Positions 1 through 9,731 of a stretch of 64,000 nt of DNA are shown here, piece by piece. The stretch's first letter is position 1. Every line of letters starts with the position of its first letter. The notes under the pieces are model-generated. The model was given only the letters and a program-made list of their open reading frames with translations, was not told where the DNA came from and did no database searches. The DNA is from Legionella_A sp963772805 (lineage in GTDB: Bacteria > Pseudomonadota > Gammaproteobacteria > Legionellales > Legionellaceae), in NCBI GenBank assembly GCA_963772805.1, contig CAVYYU010000002.1:248001-312000 (forward strand), given 5' to 3'. The translations under genes were made by a program, and so were the position numbers.

Positions 1-3000
1 TGGTCTTGCCCAGTGCTTTTTTCAAGCGTTGTTTATCAAGAACCAAGCGCGCACTCCCGGCCGCGCCAAAGCGTCCTGCGCGCCCGAAAATTTGTTGCAT
101 GTCTCGTGGTCTTGGCAAATAGGTTGTCATCACATGCAGGCCACGTTTTTGGGCAGACCCTTTTAAAATAATATCTGTGCCCCGGCCAATCATCGCGGTA
201 GAAATGGTCACTTGTCGTGGTAGTCCCGCTTTGGTAATTCTGATTTTTTGTTCTTTGTCAGGTAATTGGTCGTGAACATGTTGTATGTTTTGATCTTCTT
301 TGAAAAACGCGCCCAACTTTTTAAACAATAGCTCACTTTCTTTATCATCTTCTGCGACGATAAGAATCGGTTGGTTATTCGCACGAGCTTCCTTAATTTG
401 CTCAACCAAAGCCCATAATTGCTGGTAGTTGTCAGCCGTTAAACGTATGGCTTTATCGCGACGATTCAATCCGCTGCCGCGGGGGACATCAATAAAATGC
501 ATTTGCTGCGTGTCTAGGCCATAAAGTTGTCGCGCTTCTTCGCGTTCAATAATGGAGCCTGATGTGCCGGTGACCGCTTTCAACGACCCATTTTTATAGT
601 CGTCCAACAAATTTTTACTCGTTGAGGAATAGACGATCTGTTTTTCATCGGGCACGTAAAATGCCTGCTCGCATTTACTCAATGCGTCCGTGAGTGGCTT
701 ATCGCTCTCGCCATCTGGATTAGTGCGCGCAAGGTTTAAGCGCGCATGCAGGCACTGATGCACGCCAAAGGAGAACTTGGAGTTTTTGGATACGCGATTG
801 GCAAAGATCAATTGCGCCTCACTGGATATTTTGGGGCCTTTGGGGGTGTTGATGAGCACGTCGGGTTCAATCACAAAGTCTTCTTTAAATTTAAGTTGAC
901 TGGCCGTTACCGCAGAGGCTTGCCATTGTTCAATTTGCGCCGTGGATAATGCTTTTAGTCTCATCAATTGATTAACCGGGCAGCGCCCGCTTGCACTGAC
1001 AAATTGCAGGAATTTTTCGCGGCTGAGATCGATATCCTCATAATATAAATCCAGAGGGGAAATACTGGTTTTTCTATCAAGAGGCGTTATCAACTGAACA
1101 GCATTTTGCGCAAGATATTCCATTAATAACGGATAGACCCACTCCATGCCGCGAATGCTTGCCTCACCCTCCCTTGAGAAATTAAAGCGCGTATCCGCGA
1201 CATCAAAATAAGTTTTGTCAGCCTCGTCCAACAACAAGGCGCGGTTGGTATCAAGATCAGCAATAACCAGCTTGTCTTGTCCTAAACTGCGTGCCTTATT
1301 GCGAAACAGGCTTAGATTAGATGGGTCAGAGAAATTGATACCGCCTTTTTTATAGGTTGCAGGAGCGGAGTCTGCCAAGATCATGCCTGTTTCAGCGCCC
1401 ATCATCTCAAAATAAGTCTGATATTCGACAAAATCGCGCGTGGCCAATTGTGCGTCACTGGTGACAAAGTCAACGGTTTTGCCTCGGGCAAATTGGCAGG
1501 CGTTGGCAATCATCATAATCCGCGACTTACCCTCGCCTGTACCTATTTGGCTGGTGACGTGTCCCGGTGTGGCCAGCATGGAATAAATGGCTAGGTACTG
1601 GGTGGTGTTGATTTCCATGCCCTTGCTGCGATAAAAAAGTTCAGCCGCTACAGCAACCAGGGTGTCTTCTTTAAGGGTAGGATCATAACTGGCATTGGCG
1701 GGATTAAATTGCGCAAAAATAGCTAATAATTGTGCCGTGGTTTCCTTTTGCATCTTATCGGTTATATTTTTAAATTGCTCCAAATCTATTGTATTGGGAT
1801 CGAAGCCTTTTAATTTTACAAGTTGCGCTTTTGCTTTATCTACATTAAACCCATTCAAGGAATGATCCCTGAGGCTTGGAGCTAAATCAAACGCGTTGTA
1901 ATGCGCGTTCATGGCGTCGTTATAGTTAATGCCAGTATTGCTCGCCTCTGCGTGCCACGCAAGAACCTGCGCAATGCTTGGAAAGGGGGGGGTGTGATAG
2001 ATTTTTAATAACCGTTGTGCAAATTGCGGATTTTTTTTGGTTACGGCACATAATTGTTTAAATGCCTCAAAATCATAATCGTGGGCATTATTGATTAATG
2101 AAATGGCAATTTTTAAAACAACGGTTTGGTAGGTTGCAGGAACCGATACTACTTCTGACAATAGCGTTAACAAACTTTCAGGTTGCAGTTCTTCCTTGTC
2201 ATCGCTGTTAAATTGCAGACACAGGGATAAAACAATATTTTTATCGGTGATTTTAGCAAAGGTTTTTTCTAAGGTGCTAACAAAATCAGTTAGATATTCA
2301 ATTAATTCACCGTGTGCGGCGGGTCTTAAACCCGGGCGGTAATGTTGCAAGTAGCGGTCGAGTAATTCCATGAACTGTTTTTTACTGCTTGGATTGGCGG
2401 TGACAACGGTGTTAATTTTGGTAAATAAGTCAGTAAAAACATGAGGATAGCTGTTTAGCTCGGCTGTGGCTTTGAGCATTTCACTTTGCAATTCCTGCGT
2501 TTGTCGCTGGAATGTCGCAACGCCCTCTAAATCTTTCGCTAACGCTGCAGCAACCAGGTCGAGTTTCTGATCATTATCCAGGAGATCGCGAGATTCCGCA
2601 GCGTCCAGGACGTTTCTTTGTGCGAAGGCATGCAGAAAATCATAATTATTTATAATAACGGTGACTAAACCTTGATTCATTAGCAGCGATGGGTATTTCT
2701 CGGTTAATTGCTTAATTTTTGGTTCGTATTTATCGCGTTCAGCCGTAGTCATCGATTGGGGGGCAAGCAGCTTTTTAAATGCCGGATTCGCTGCCAGCCA
2801 GACTTTATCAAGGAGTCCAATCTCATCTTGTTGTTCTTGCAGACTCTTTTCAAAACGACTCAATGAGGCTTTATCCTTGAGCCCACCATTTTTAACTAGT
2901 GTGGCAGTTGTTTTTTGCGCGGCTAGAAAATCTATTTTTTTGCCATCATTCAGCGCTGTTAGAGTCTTCGCCAGAGTCGCGTTTTGTTGCTCGAAATAGA

Positions 3001-6000
3001 TTTTTTCATCTTTTTCTATATTACTTTGGCCTTGCAACTCGTCTAGCGATGTTTTAAGCAGCGTATCGAGAACTATGGGTGTTAGTTCGATAGCTGAAAT
3101 GTTGAGATTATCAATAGCTTTGATTGACGGTAAAAGGATTTGCAGATAGAGAAATGTTTTATCAGCCAAATTTTCAATCACGGGCTCTTGCGTTCGGGGC
3201 TCTGGTTTAAAAAATGCCTGGACTTGCTCGCTGTCGCTATGACGCAATGAATGGCGCTCAGCGGCAACAACATTAATAAACTCATCAGTAGAATCACGGG
3301 CAATGATCGCATCCAGTAAATTAACAAGTGGATTGTCCTGGTCATTTAATGATTTGAGATTGGTGTATAACCCCTGCGCTGAAGCTAATTTACTGAGAAA
3401 GATATTTTTTTCAACGGCACTTAGTGGCTCACAAATTGCAATTAACTTATCAACAATCTCACCATGTTTTGCGGCATCACCGTTGGCAGAAAATTTGCTG
3501 AGTATGTTGCTGATTTGTTTCCTGTGAGCATCCAGAGGGAATTTGCTATCTATCTTATTCAAAACATCCTGGGGTGTTTTGGGATTGCCATAATTTTCCA
3601 GAAGGCTCGCGGGAAAATAGTTTGCCAACGGCGTTCCATTGGCAAGCATCAGCGTTTTAAACACATCAACTACAGGCGTATTTCCCCGATTTTTAACAAC
3701 CGACAAAATACCATCAAGATTAGCGGCCTTGAGTGGAGTGAGTTCTGGGATGATTGCCAGTTTAGTTAACAGCATCAGCGCTTCGGCGCGTTCCGGGTCA
3801 TTTGCAACAGTAAAATAGTTGGAAATTATACTATCCAGATCGGCAGCTTGCAGATGAAAAGAGCTAATAATACGGATCAAACTGGTACGGCTATTAACGT
3901 CTATGTTTTTTTTCTCGTCTATTTTATTAATCAATGCCATGTGATCATAAAATAATCCGCCCGTACCATAATCAGTAGCGCTATAATCGCGCATACCTTC
4001 ATAAACGGCAGATCCATACTGCTTTACGTTGGTCGACAAATCGCGACATGCCTGCCCCAATCGCGTAAAGTTTTGATAGAATCTAGTCATGCCGTTTAAA
4101 CTGCTGGTGATTAGCATAAAAAGACGATTTAATACTGGCAAGGGTGGGATATCAGGTAAGATCACGAGACCTGAATACAAGTTAAGTCTGACCATCTCTT
4201 TAATGCGCTCGATATCCAGGATTGTTCCTTTCAAGGGGGTATCGGTCATCGATTTTATTATTTGGTTCGCGTCCTGTTTTGCCGCTTCTAATGACTTGAT
4301 GGTTGCTACCGTCTTGGTTTCAGTGGTGGCCGCGGCAATCAATGAATATAAGGATTTGCGCACATCTGTGCTTAATCCGCTGGCGGCAATTGTCTGATGG
4401 ACGTGTTGGTAAAACTCCATGGGCAGCTGACCATTTTTAGCCTGAAATGCGGTGAAGCGGAAAAAGGTCTCTTCATCTATAGCATTCTTCCAGGATGATG
4501 GGACGGTATACCCTTTTGTCATCCCCATTATTCCTTCGGGGGACTCATGCTTGGCATTGATATTCATTTCAGGGGTAATAAACGCCCATTTCTTATCTTT
4601 AGTCGTGGTAATGGGATTGATCATGCCGGTACTGGAAAGATCCAGTTTTTCGACCAGTAGCCATTGCGCATGGGCATTATGCTCGCTGCTCAGTGTTAAC
4701 AGCGTTAAGATTCTCGACAAAGCTGTGGGTAAACTCTTAACACCCGTTAGTTCGCAACTCGCTGGAAATTCATAAGATTTAGCATCATGTTTTAAATCGT
4801 GCAGTTTCCCCTTAAATTTCACAAAAGCATTGGTAAAATCAACTAAATCAACGTCATGTTGCGCCGAACAATGTTGTTGCAGCAGGGTATCCCACCAGCG
4901 GCGCTCATTGGCATTGAACCCTTGAATGGTTGTTAGTGTGTCTTTATAGTCTTTATCAAACAAACGCGCATAAGTTTTGCTTTTGGCAAACAGATGGCTA
5001 TTCAACTGCTTAAAAAGCTTTGGATTGTCTTTTTCACGTGCGGCTAATTCGCCGATGCCTTTTTCACCCCATTCGACATACAACTGCAATAACTGGTTTA
5101 TGCCAGCGCCCGCGTTGAGCAAATGCTGAATTTTTACGCTGGTGTCTTTATCGTTGGCAATTAATAGATTTAATAAGTGATCTTTGAATTCAGGTGTTTT
5201 TTCTTCAAAGGTGACTAAAAATAATTTTGCGGCGCTTGGGTCTTTAAATAATGCTTGCAGGCTTATCATGGTGCTGGGGTTATTGGCGGAATTGCCTGAT
5301 AACAGTTGCTTTAACAGATGACGATGCTCCATCAGCAGCTGTAATTTTTTACTATCAAGGCTGCCATCTGGATTCTGGGTGAGTTGAAACAAAACATCTA
5401 AGTCCTTGGGTCTTAATAACAGCATGTCGGGCAAAAACTGCTTGAACAATCGTTGTGCCGTTTTATCATAAGTGGCCGCACTTATTTGTTCCCAGGCTTT
5501 TTTTACAGGATGCGCTGCATCGGTGTGACTTAACCATAGTTTAAATTGGCTGTTGGTGAGCCGGTTTCCCTGAGTCGAATCGTGGGTTTGTACTTGCAGC
5601 GGATTATACGGCGCAATTAATTTTAGATTCTCGTCAAAATGAACAACGTTATCCGAGCCTTGAGATGTTATTGAAAATCCTGCTGGCAAGTTTTTTAAAT
5701 CAAGCCCATATTGAAATTGTTCATAATGTCGTAACAGTTCTTCGCAAGCCGGTTTTGACATTTTCAAGCCCCTGGCACTCACCTCGGCAAGGGTTAAGGC
5801 GCCAAACCAGTTACACCATAGACGCAACCCATCTTCCAGCCCGCTGCTGACCAGGTGGCTATTCGCCTTGCTGTCCAGTAAACCGGTATTTAGAGCCAGG
5901 GCGAATTCGTCGGCGGTATAAAGCGTGATTTGACCGGTATCTGGTAGCGCTGCATTGCTACTGATTGCGGCCGCCGCTTCTACCGCGACGTCTGCTTGTT

Positions 6001-7012
6001 GCTCTTGTTGCAGTTCGATGTCGATAGTCAGATTTTGTTTACCGGAAAGTTTGGGTCTTTTTCTGACTTCAGTTTGCAGTGTCGCGACGTTATCGCTCTG
6101 GGGATATTGTTTATGCAGCGCGGCAATCTTTATTTTTCTCATGTTGTCAGAAACGGCGTCATCAATTTCTTGCTGAGCCTTGCTGCTCTGGAATCGTGCA
6201 GGCAAATTGATATCGATGCCAACGGGTCTAAATTTGATGAACTCTGCCAATTCGCTGATGTTTTCATCGGATAATTGTTTATTCTCATCAACAATATTAA
6301 AAGCCGGCAAATTATTATTGGACATCGTTAACAGCATCGTTTTTAGATGAATGAGAAAGTTTGCACGCACGGTCTTGTCGGTTAAATCGAGCAATTCAAG
6401 ATCGAGCGTCAGTGCTTTAAAGGGCAGAGGTTGTCTGCTTTCGTTATAGGCAATAAGTCCTGTCAGCGCATTACTGCTGTCACAAGCTATCGTCATCTCA
6501 TCCAGCACTTTGGCAATACCGGAGCTTTTGAATTTATGTTGTACTAACATTATCCAGTGTTGATAGTCAATGCTGCTCAGGGGGGTGTCTGCTTGTTCGC
6601 CGGGAAAGGTTATCACCTTATGATAGAGCTGTAAGTTGGAGAGCCTTTTTGCAACCGAGGGGTTGGGCGGCCCTACCAGATTGGCGCCAGGGTATCCCGG
6701 CAATTGATGGTGGCGGTCCAGCATTGTTTTTTGCAGTGTTGTAATTATGGCGGCGAGGGCTGGGTGTTGATCAAAGACAAAGCTGTCGCCGTTATCATTC
6801 GTTTTGAAGCTTTGTAAGAGGATAGCCTGCAACTCAGGGCTGATTCCATTTTGGCTTAATTCATCCCAGTTAAAATATTTTTGCAGATTATCTTCGATAA
6901 ATTGGCAGGCTTTGTCAAAATCAGCTGCCGCCAGGACGTCTGCTGATTTAAAGCGTGGATTTTGGCGGTACATGTTGAATAACGTTTTCAGAACAGAGTT
7001 ATCAACTTTCAT
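1..7012 (-). CDS. Giant protein with C-terminal SecA-like motor domain (3' end outside window)
   Basis: The frame is open from an ATG at 7012 (AGGGG nine bases upstream) to the window edge, at least 2337 codons. The first ~1750 residues look long, helical, rich in Leu/Lys/Gln/Asn, with no domain I recognise and no signal peptide. From about residue 1800 the SecA-family signatures follow in order: Walker A GTGEGKS at 1824-1830, DEAD box at 1929-1932, a TGT...E...YGLDT junction from 2148, GRGTDI at 2276-2281 and GRAGRFGAAGS from 2310. These are the NBD1/NBD2 ATPase motifs of SecA_DEAD and helicase-C domains. True SecA is ~900 residues with the motor at the N-terminus, so this is not housekeeping SecA. 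Large SecA-motor proteins occur in Legionellales and have been regarded as effector-like; export here is inference. The gene stands alone and diverges from mnmG. Confidence 0.8.
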   Translation of the reverse strand, partial: MKVDNSVLKTLFNMYRQNPRFKSADVLAAADFDKACQFIEDNLQKYFNWDELSQNGISPELQAILLQSFKTNDNGDSFVFDQHPALAAIITTLQKTMLDRHHQLPGYPGANLVGPPNPSVAKRLSNLQLYHKVITFPGEQADTPLSSIDYQHWIMLVQHKFKSSGIAKVLDEMTIACDSSNALTGLIAYNESRQPLPFKALTLDLELLDLTDKTVRANFLIHLKTMLLTMSNNNLPAFNIVDENKQLSDENISELAEFIKFRPVGIDINLPARFQSSKAQQEIDDAVSDNMRKIKIAALHKQYPQSDNVATLQTEVRKRPKLSGKQNLTIDIELQQEQQADVAVEAAAAISSNAALPDTGQITLYTADEFALALNTGLLDSKANSHLVSSGLEDGLRLWCNWFGALTLAEVSARGLKMSKPACEELLRHYEQFQYGLDLKNLPAGFSITSQGSDNVVHFDENLKLIAPYNPLQVQTHDSTQGNRLTNSQFKLWLSHTDAAHPVKKAWEQISAATYDKTAQRLFKQFLPDMLLLRPKDLDVLFQLTQNPDGSLDSKKLQLLMEHRHLLKQLLSGNSANNPSTMISLQALFKDPSAAKLFLVTFEEKTPEFKDHLLNLLIANDKDTSVKIQHLLNAGAGINQLLQLYVEWGEKGIGELAAREKDNPKLFKQLNSHLFAKSKTYARLFDKDYKDTLTTIQGFNANERRWWDTLLQQHCSAQHDVDLVDFTNAFVKFKGKLHDLKHDAKSYEFPASCELTGVKSLPTALSRILTLLTLSSEHNAHAQWLLVEKLDLSSTGMINPITTTKDKKWAFITPEMNINAKHESPEGIMGMTKGYTVPSSWKNAIDEETFFRFTAFQAKNGQLPMEFYQHVHQTIAASGLSTDVRKSLYSLIAAATTETKTVATIKSLEAAKQDANQIIKSMTDTPLKGTILDIERIKEMVRLNLYSGLVILPDIPPLPVLNRLFMLITSSLNGMTRFYQNFTRLGQACRDLSTNVKQYGSAVYEGMRDYSATDYGTGGLFYDHMALINKIDEKKNIDVNSRTSLIRIISSFHLQAADLDSIISNYFTVANDPERAEALMLLTKLAIIPELTPLKAANLDGILSVVKNRGNTPVVDVFKTLMLANGTPLANYFPASLLENYGNPKTPQDVLNKIDSKFPLDAHRKQISNILSKFSANGDAAKHGEIVDKLIAICEPLSAVEKNIFLSKLASAQGLYTNLKSLNDQDNPLVNLLDAIIARDSTDEFINVVAAERHSLRHSDSEQVQAFFKPEPRTQEPVIENLADKTFLYLQILLPSIKAIDNLNISAIELTPIVLDTLLKTSLDELQGQSNIEKDEKIYFEQQNATLAKTLTALNDGKKIDFLAAQKTTATLVKNGGLKDKASLSRFEKSLQEQQDEIGLLDKVWLAANPAFKKLLAPQSMTTAERDKYEPKIKQLTEKYPSLLMNQGLVTVIINNYDFLHAFAQRNVLDAAESRDLLDNDQKLDLVAAALAKDLEGVATFQRQTQELQSEMLKATAELNSYPHVFTDLFTKINTVVTANPSSKKQFMELLDRYLQHYRPGLRPAAHGELIEYLTDFVSTLEKTFAKITDKNIVLSLCLQFNSDDKEELQPESLLTLLSEVVSVPATYQTVVLKIAISLINNAHDYDFEAFKQLCAVTKKNPQFAQRLLKIYHTPPFPSIAQVLAWHAEASNTGINYNDAMNAHYNAFDLAPSLRDHSLNGFNVDKAKAQLVKLKGFDPNTIDLEQFKNITDKMQKETTAQLLAIFAQFNPANASYDPTLKEDTLVAVAAELFYRSKGMEINTTQYLAIYSMLATPGHVTSQIGTGEGKSRIMMIANACQFARGKTVDFVTSDAQLATRDFVEYQTYFEMMGAETGMILADSAPATYKKGGINFSDPSNLSLFRNKARSLGQDKLVIADLDTNRALLLDEADKTYFDVADTRFNFSREGEASIRGMEWVYPLLMEYLAQNAVQLITPLDRKTSISPLDLYYEDIDLSREKFLQFVSASGRCPVNQLMRLKALSTAQIEQWQASAVTASQLKFKEDFVIEPDVLINTPKGPKISSEAQLIFANRVSKNSKFSFGVHQCLHARLNLARTNPDGESDKPLTDALSKCEQAFYVPDEKQIVYSSTSKNLLDDYKNGSLKAVTGTSGSIIEREEARQLYGLDTQQMHFIDVPRGSGLNRRDKAIRLTADNYQQLWALVEQIKEARANNQPILIVAEDDKESELLFKKLGAFFKEDQNIQHVHDQLPDKEQKIRITKAGLPRQVTISTAMIGRGTDIILKGSAQKRGLHVMTTYLPRPRDMQQIFGRAGRFGAAGSARLVLDKQRLKKALGKT

Positions 7013-7240
7013 CGAAGCATGCCCCTGGTTTAAAAAGATATGTTTTGCGCATTTAAATAACTATATAAATCAAATTTTAGCACATATAAAAAACATCGTG
7101 GTGCATAACTTTTTTGACTGTTCAAAATATAGCATGAGATGCTTAAGTAAATATTAAGCAGTCTGTTATTCGTAAACCATTACGCATCGCCATAAAACTG
7201 TGTATAATTACACGATTTGTCTCCTATTTAAGCGTCCGTT
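7013..7240. promoter_or_regulatory. Divergent intergenic region with mnmG promoter
   Basis: This spacer separates the giant minus-strand gene from mnmG. A perfect TATAAT at 7203-7208 lies about 33 bases before the mnmG ATG; a -35 near 7180-7185 (TTACGC, 17-base spacing) is poor. The rest is AT-rich. The mnmG-rsmG-parAB block often lies near oriC in gammaproteobacteria, but I found no cluster of DnaA boxes here. Confidence 0.5.
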
Positions 7241-9115
7241 ATGAATCTTGAAAAACAATATGATGTCATCGTAGTTGGCGGCGGTCATGCCGGAACTGAA
7301 GCAGCGTGTGCTGCGGCACGGATGGGTGCGTCCACGTTATTGCTTACGCACAACATGGATATGCTTGGACAAATGTCTTGTAATCCTGCCATCGGTGGTA
7401 TCGGCAAAGGGCATTTGGTCAAGGAAATTGATGCCCTGGATGGCGTGATGGCGCGTGCCGCGGATGCGGCGGGTATTCAATTTCGTATACTTAATGCCTC
7501 AAAGGGGCCAGCTGTGCGCGCCACACGTGCACAGGCCGACCGTGTTCTTTATCGCCAGGCTATTCGCCATCAACTGCAAACGCAGGACAATTTAACCCTG
7601 TTTCAACAAGCCGTAGATGACTTGATAGTCGAGGGTGAGCGCGTCGTTGGTGTGCGTACCCAGATGGGTTTGGTTTTGCGCGCACATGCTGTCGTTCTGA
7701 CCGTAGGGACTTTTCTTGGTGGTAAAATTCATGTGGGCATGAGCCAATATGCAGGCGGGCGGGCGGGCGATCCGCCGGCAATAGCCTTAGCGCAGCGCTT
7801 ACGCGAATTAGACTTCCCCGTTGGGCGTTTGAAAACCGGCACGCCGCCGCGTATTGATGGGCGCACGCTGGATTACAGTCAAATGACGGTACAACCAGGC
7901 GATACGCCATTGCCGGTGTTTTCATACCTAGGCAATGTTGCACAGCATCCGCAGCAGGTCGCCTGCCATATTACCCATACCACGACGGCGACCCATGACA
8001 TTATTCGTAACAATTTGCACCAGTCTCCGATGTACGCCGGTGTGATTGAAGGCGTGGGTCCTCGCTATTGCCCCTCGATCGAGGACAAGGTTGTGCGTTT
8101 TGCCGACAAGCTTTCGCATCAGATTTTTGTCGAGCCTGAGGGGTTGACGACGGAAGAAATTTACCCCAACGGCATTTCTACCAGCCTGCCGTTTGATGTG
8201 CAGGTGCAATTCGTGCGCACCCTCAAGGGCTTTGAAAATGCGCATATCACCCGCCCCGGCTATGCGATTGAATACGATTATTTCGACCCGCGTGGTTTGA
8301 CACCCTATTTGCAAACAAAACCGTTGCCTAATCTGTTTTTTGCCGGTCAAATTAATGGTACTACCGGGTACGAAGAGGCAGCAGCACAAGGCATCATTGC
8401 TGGCATGAATGCGGCATTGCAAGTTAAAGAGCACGCAATGTGGAGCCCGCGCCGCGATGAAGCGTATATGGGGGTGTTGATTGACGATTTAATTACCTGT
8501 GGTACGCAGGAACCTTATCGTATGTTTACTTCGCGCGCTGAATATCGCCTGCTGTTGCGTGAGGATAATGCCGATCTGCGTCTGACGGCGAAAGGGCATG
8601 AGTTGGGCATGGTGGGTGATGCGCGCTGGCAGGCATTTTCTGAAAAGCGTGAAACCATTGACAAGATGAATATTCAGCTCAATGATACCTGGGTTCGTGT
8701 CGGTCATAATGAAGCCTTGCAAGATGTGTTGGTCACGCCGTTACAACATGATTGCCGTGCCACTGATTTATTAAAGCGCCCTGAAATCACTTATCAGGTT
8801 TTGCAGGGAATCGACGAGCTAGGGTTGCCGATGATAGATTCAGCAGCTGCTGAACAAGTAGAAATCCAAAGTAAATATGCGGGTTATATTGATCGTCAGC
8901 AGATGGATATTGCCCGTTTGCGCAAACATGAGAACACACGTTTGGCTGACGATTTGGATTACCGTCAGGTGTCGGGCTTATCGTCAGAAGTTATTCAAAA
9001 ATTAAACCAGATTAAACCGGCATCGATCGCACAAGCGGGTCGTATATCAGGTATTACCCCAGCGGCGTTGTCTTTACTACTGGTACATTTGAAAAAACAA
9101 CGGTTGATCGCATGA
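7241..9115 (+). CDS. mnmG: tRNA uridine-5-carboxymethylaminomethyl(34) synthesis protein MnmG (GidA)
   Basis: MnmG with MnmE makes the 5-carboxymethylaminomethyl group on wobble U34 of several tRNAs, using FAD and methylene-tetrahydrofolate. The 624-residue product has almost the E. coli length (629). The FAD-binding GGGHAGTEA lies at 13-21, the family signature GPRYCPSIEDKV is in the middle and GTTGYEEAAAQG closes the FAD domain; the C-terminal helical part is the usual MnmE-binding region. The ATG start gives the family's normal N-terminus, although no good Shine-Dalgarno is visible. The last four bases overlap the start of rsmG, indicating translational coupling in a mnmG-rsmG-parA-parB operon. 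Confidence 0.97.
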   Translation: MNLEKQYDVIVVGGGHAGTEAACAAARMGASTLLLTHNMDMLGQMSCNPAIGGIGKGHLVKEIDALDGVMARAADAAGIQFRILNASKGPAVRATRAQADRVLYRQAIRHQLQTQDNLTLFQQAVDDLIVEGERVVGVRTQMGLVLRAHAVVLTVGTFLGGKIHVGMSQYAGGRAGDPPAIALAQRLRELDFPVGRLKTGTPPRIDGRTLDYSQMTVQPGDTPLPVFSYLGNVAQHPQQVACHITHTTTATHDIIRNNLHQSPMYAGVIEGVGPRYCPSIEDKVVRFADKLSHQIFVEPEGLTTEEIYPNGISTSLPFDVQVQFVRTLKGFENAHITRPGYAIEYDYFDPRGLTPYLQTKPLPNLFFAGQINGTTGYEEAAAQGIIAGMNAALQVKEHAMWSPRRDEAYMGVLIDDLITCGTQEPYRMFTSRAEYRLLLREDNADLRLTAKGHELGMVGDARWQAFSEKRETIDKMNIQLNDTWVRVGHNEALQDVLVTPLQHDCRATDLLKRPEITYQVLQGIDELGLPMIDSAAAEQVEIQSKYAGYIDRQQMDIARLRKHENTRLADDLDYRQVSGLSSEVIQKLNQIKPASIAQAGRISGITPAALSLLLVHLKKQRLIA

Positions 9116-9729
9116 GTGAGCCTGATGTAATAAAGCACAAATTACAGCAAGGCATACAACAATTTGGTCTTGATCTCGCGGTTGACCCATTGATGCAGTA
9201 TCTTTTACTGTTGCATAAGTGGAATCATGCTTATAATCTGACGGCAGTGCGTGACCTGGATGAGATGGTCACCCGTCATCTGCTTGATAGCCTGGCTATT
9301 GTGCATTGGATAAAAGGGCCGCGCGTGCTCGATGTCGGCAGTGGCGGCGGTCTTCCCGGGATTCCTTTGGCAATCGCATTACCGCATGTGCAGATCGTGT
9401 TGCTGGACAGTAATGGTAAAAAAACGCGATTTTTGCAGGAAGTGAAGCGTGCATTGTCGCTAAATAATGTTGAAATTGTACAAACTCGTGTTGAGAACTA
9501 CCACCCCGCTCATGGTTTTGATACAGTAACCAGCCGGGCATTCAGTGAATTACAGCAAATGATAAACTGGACCGATCATCTGATTGCAACGAGTGGTATT
9601 TGGGTAGCGATGAAAGGTCGTTCTCCAGATGCCGAGCTGGCAACTATCAATCATTCTTATCGGGTAGAACAATATCCCGTAGCCGGGATTGATGGTGAGC
9701 GCTGTTGTGTCATCATTGAAAAGGAATAA
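9112..9729 (+). CDS. rsmG: 16S rRNA (guanine527-N7)-methyltransferase RsmG (GidB)
   Basis: RsmG methylates G527 of 16S rRNA with S-adenosylmethionine; loss of this mark gives low-level streptomycin resistance in other bacteria. The 205-residue product is of normal length. The SAM-binding motif I (VLDVGSGGGLPGIPLAI) follows a helical N-terminus, and VTSRAFSEL is typical of the family. The ATG overlaps the mnmG stop (ATGA). Its last codons contain the AAGGA that serves as ribosome-binding site for parA two bases downstream of the stop. Confidence 0.96.
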   Translation: MSEPDVIKHKLQQGIQQFGLDLAVDPLMQYLLLLHKWNHAYNLTAVRDLDEMVTRHLLDSLAIVHWIKGPRVLDVGSGGGLPGIPLAIALPHVQIVLLDSNGKKTRFLQEVKRALSLNNVEIVQTRVENYHPAHGFDTVTSRAFSELQQMINWTDHLIATSGIWVAMKGRSPDAELATINHSYRVEQYPVAGIDGERCCVIIEKE

Positions 9730-9731
9730 CC

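Noticed and set aside
746..7157. Several plus-strand frames of 60-117 codons opposite the giant gene
   Set aside because: They lie antisense to one continuous minus-strand frame with SecA motifs, lack ribosome-binding sites and show no family features.
7013..7240. Possible oriC next to mnmG
   Set aside because: No cluster of TTATNCACA boxes or AT-rich 13-mers; mnmG alone does not show an origin.
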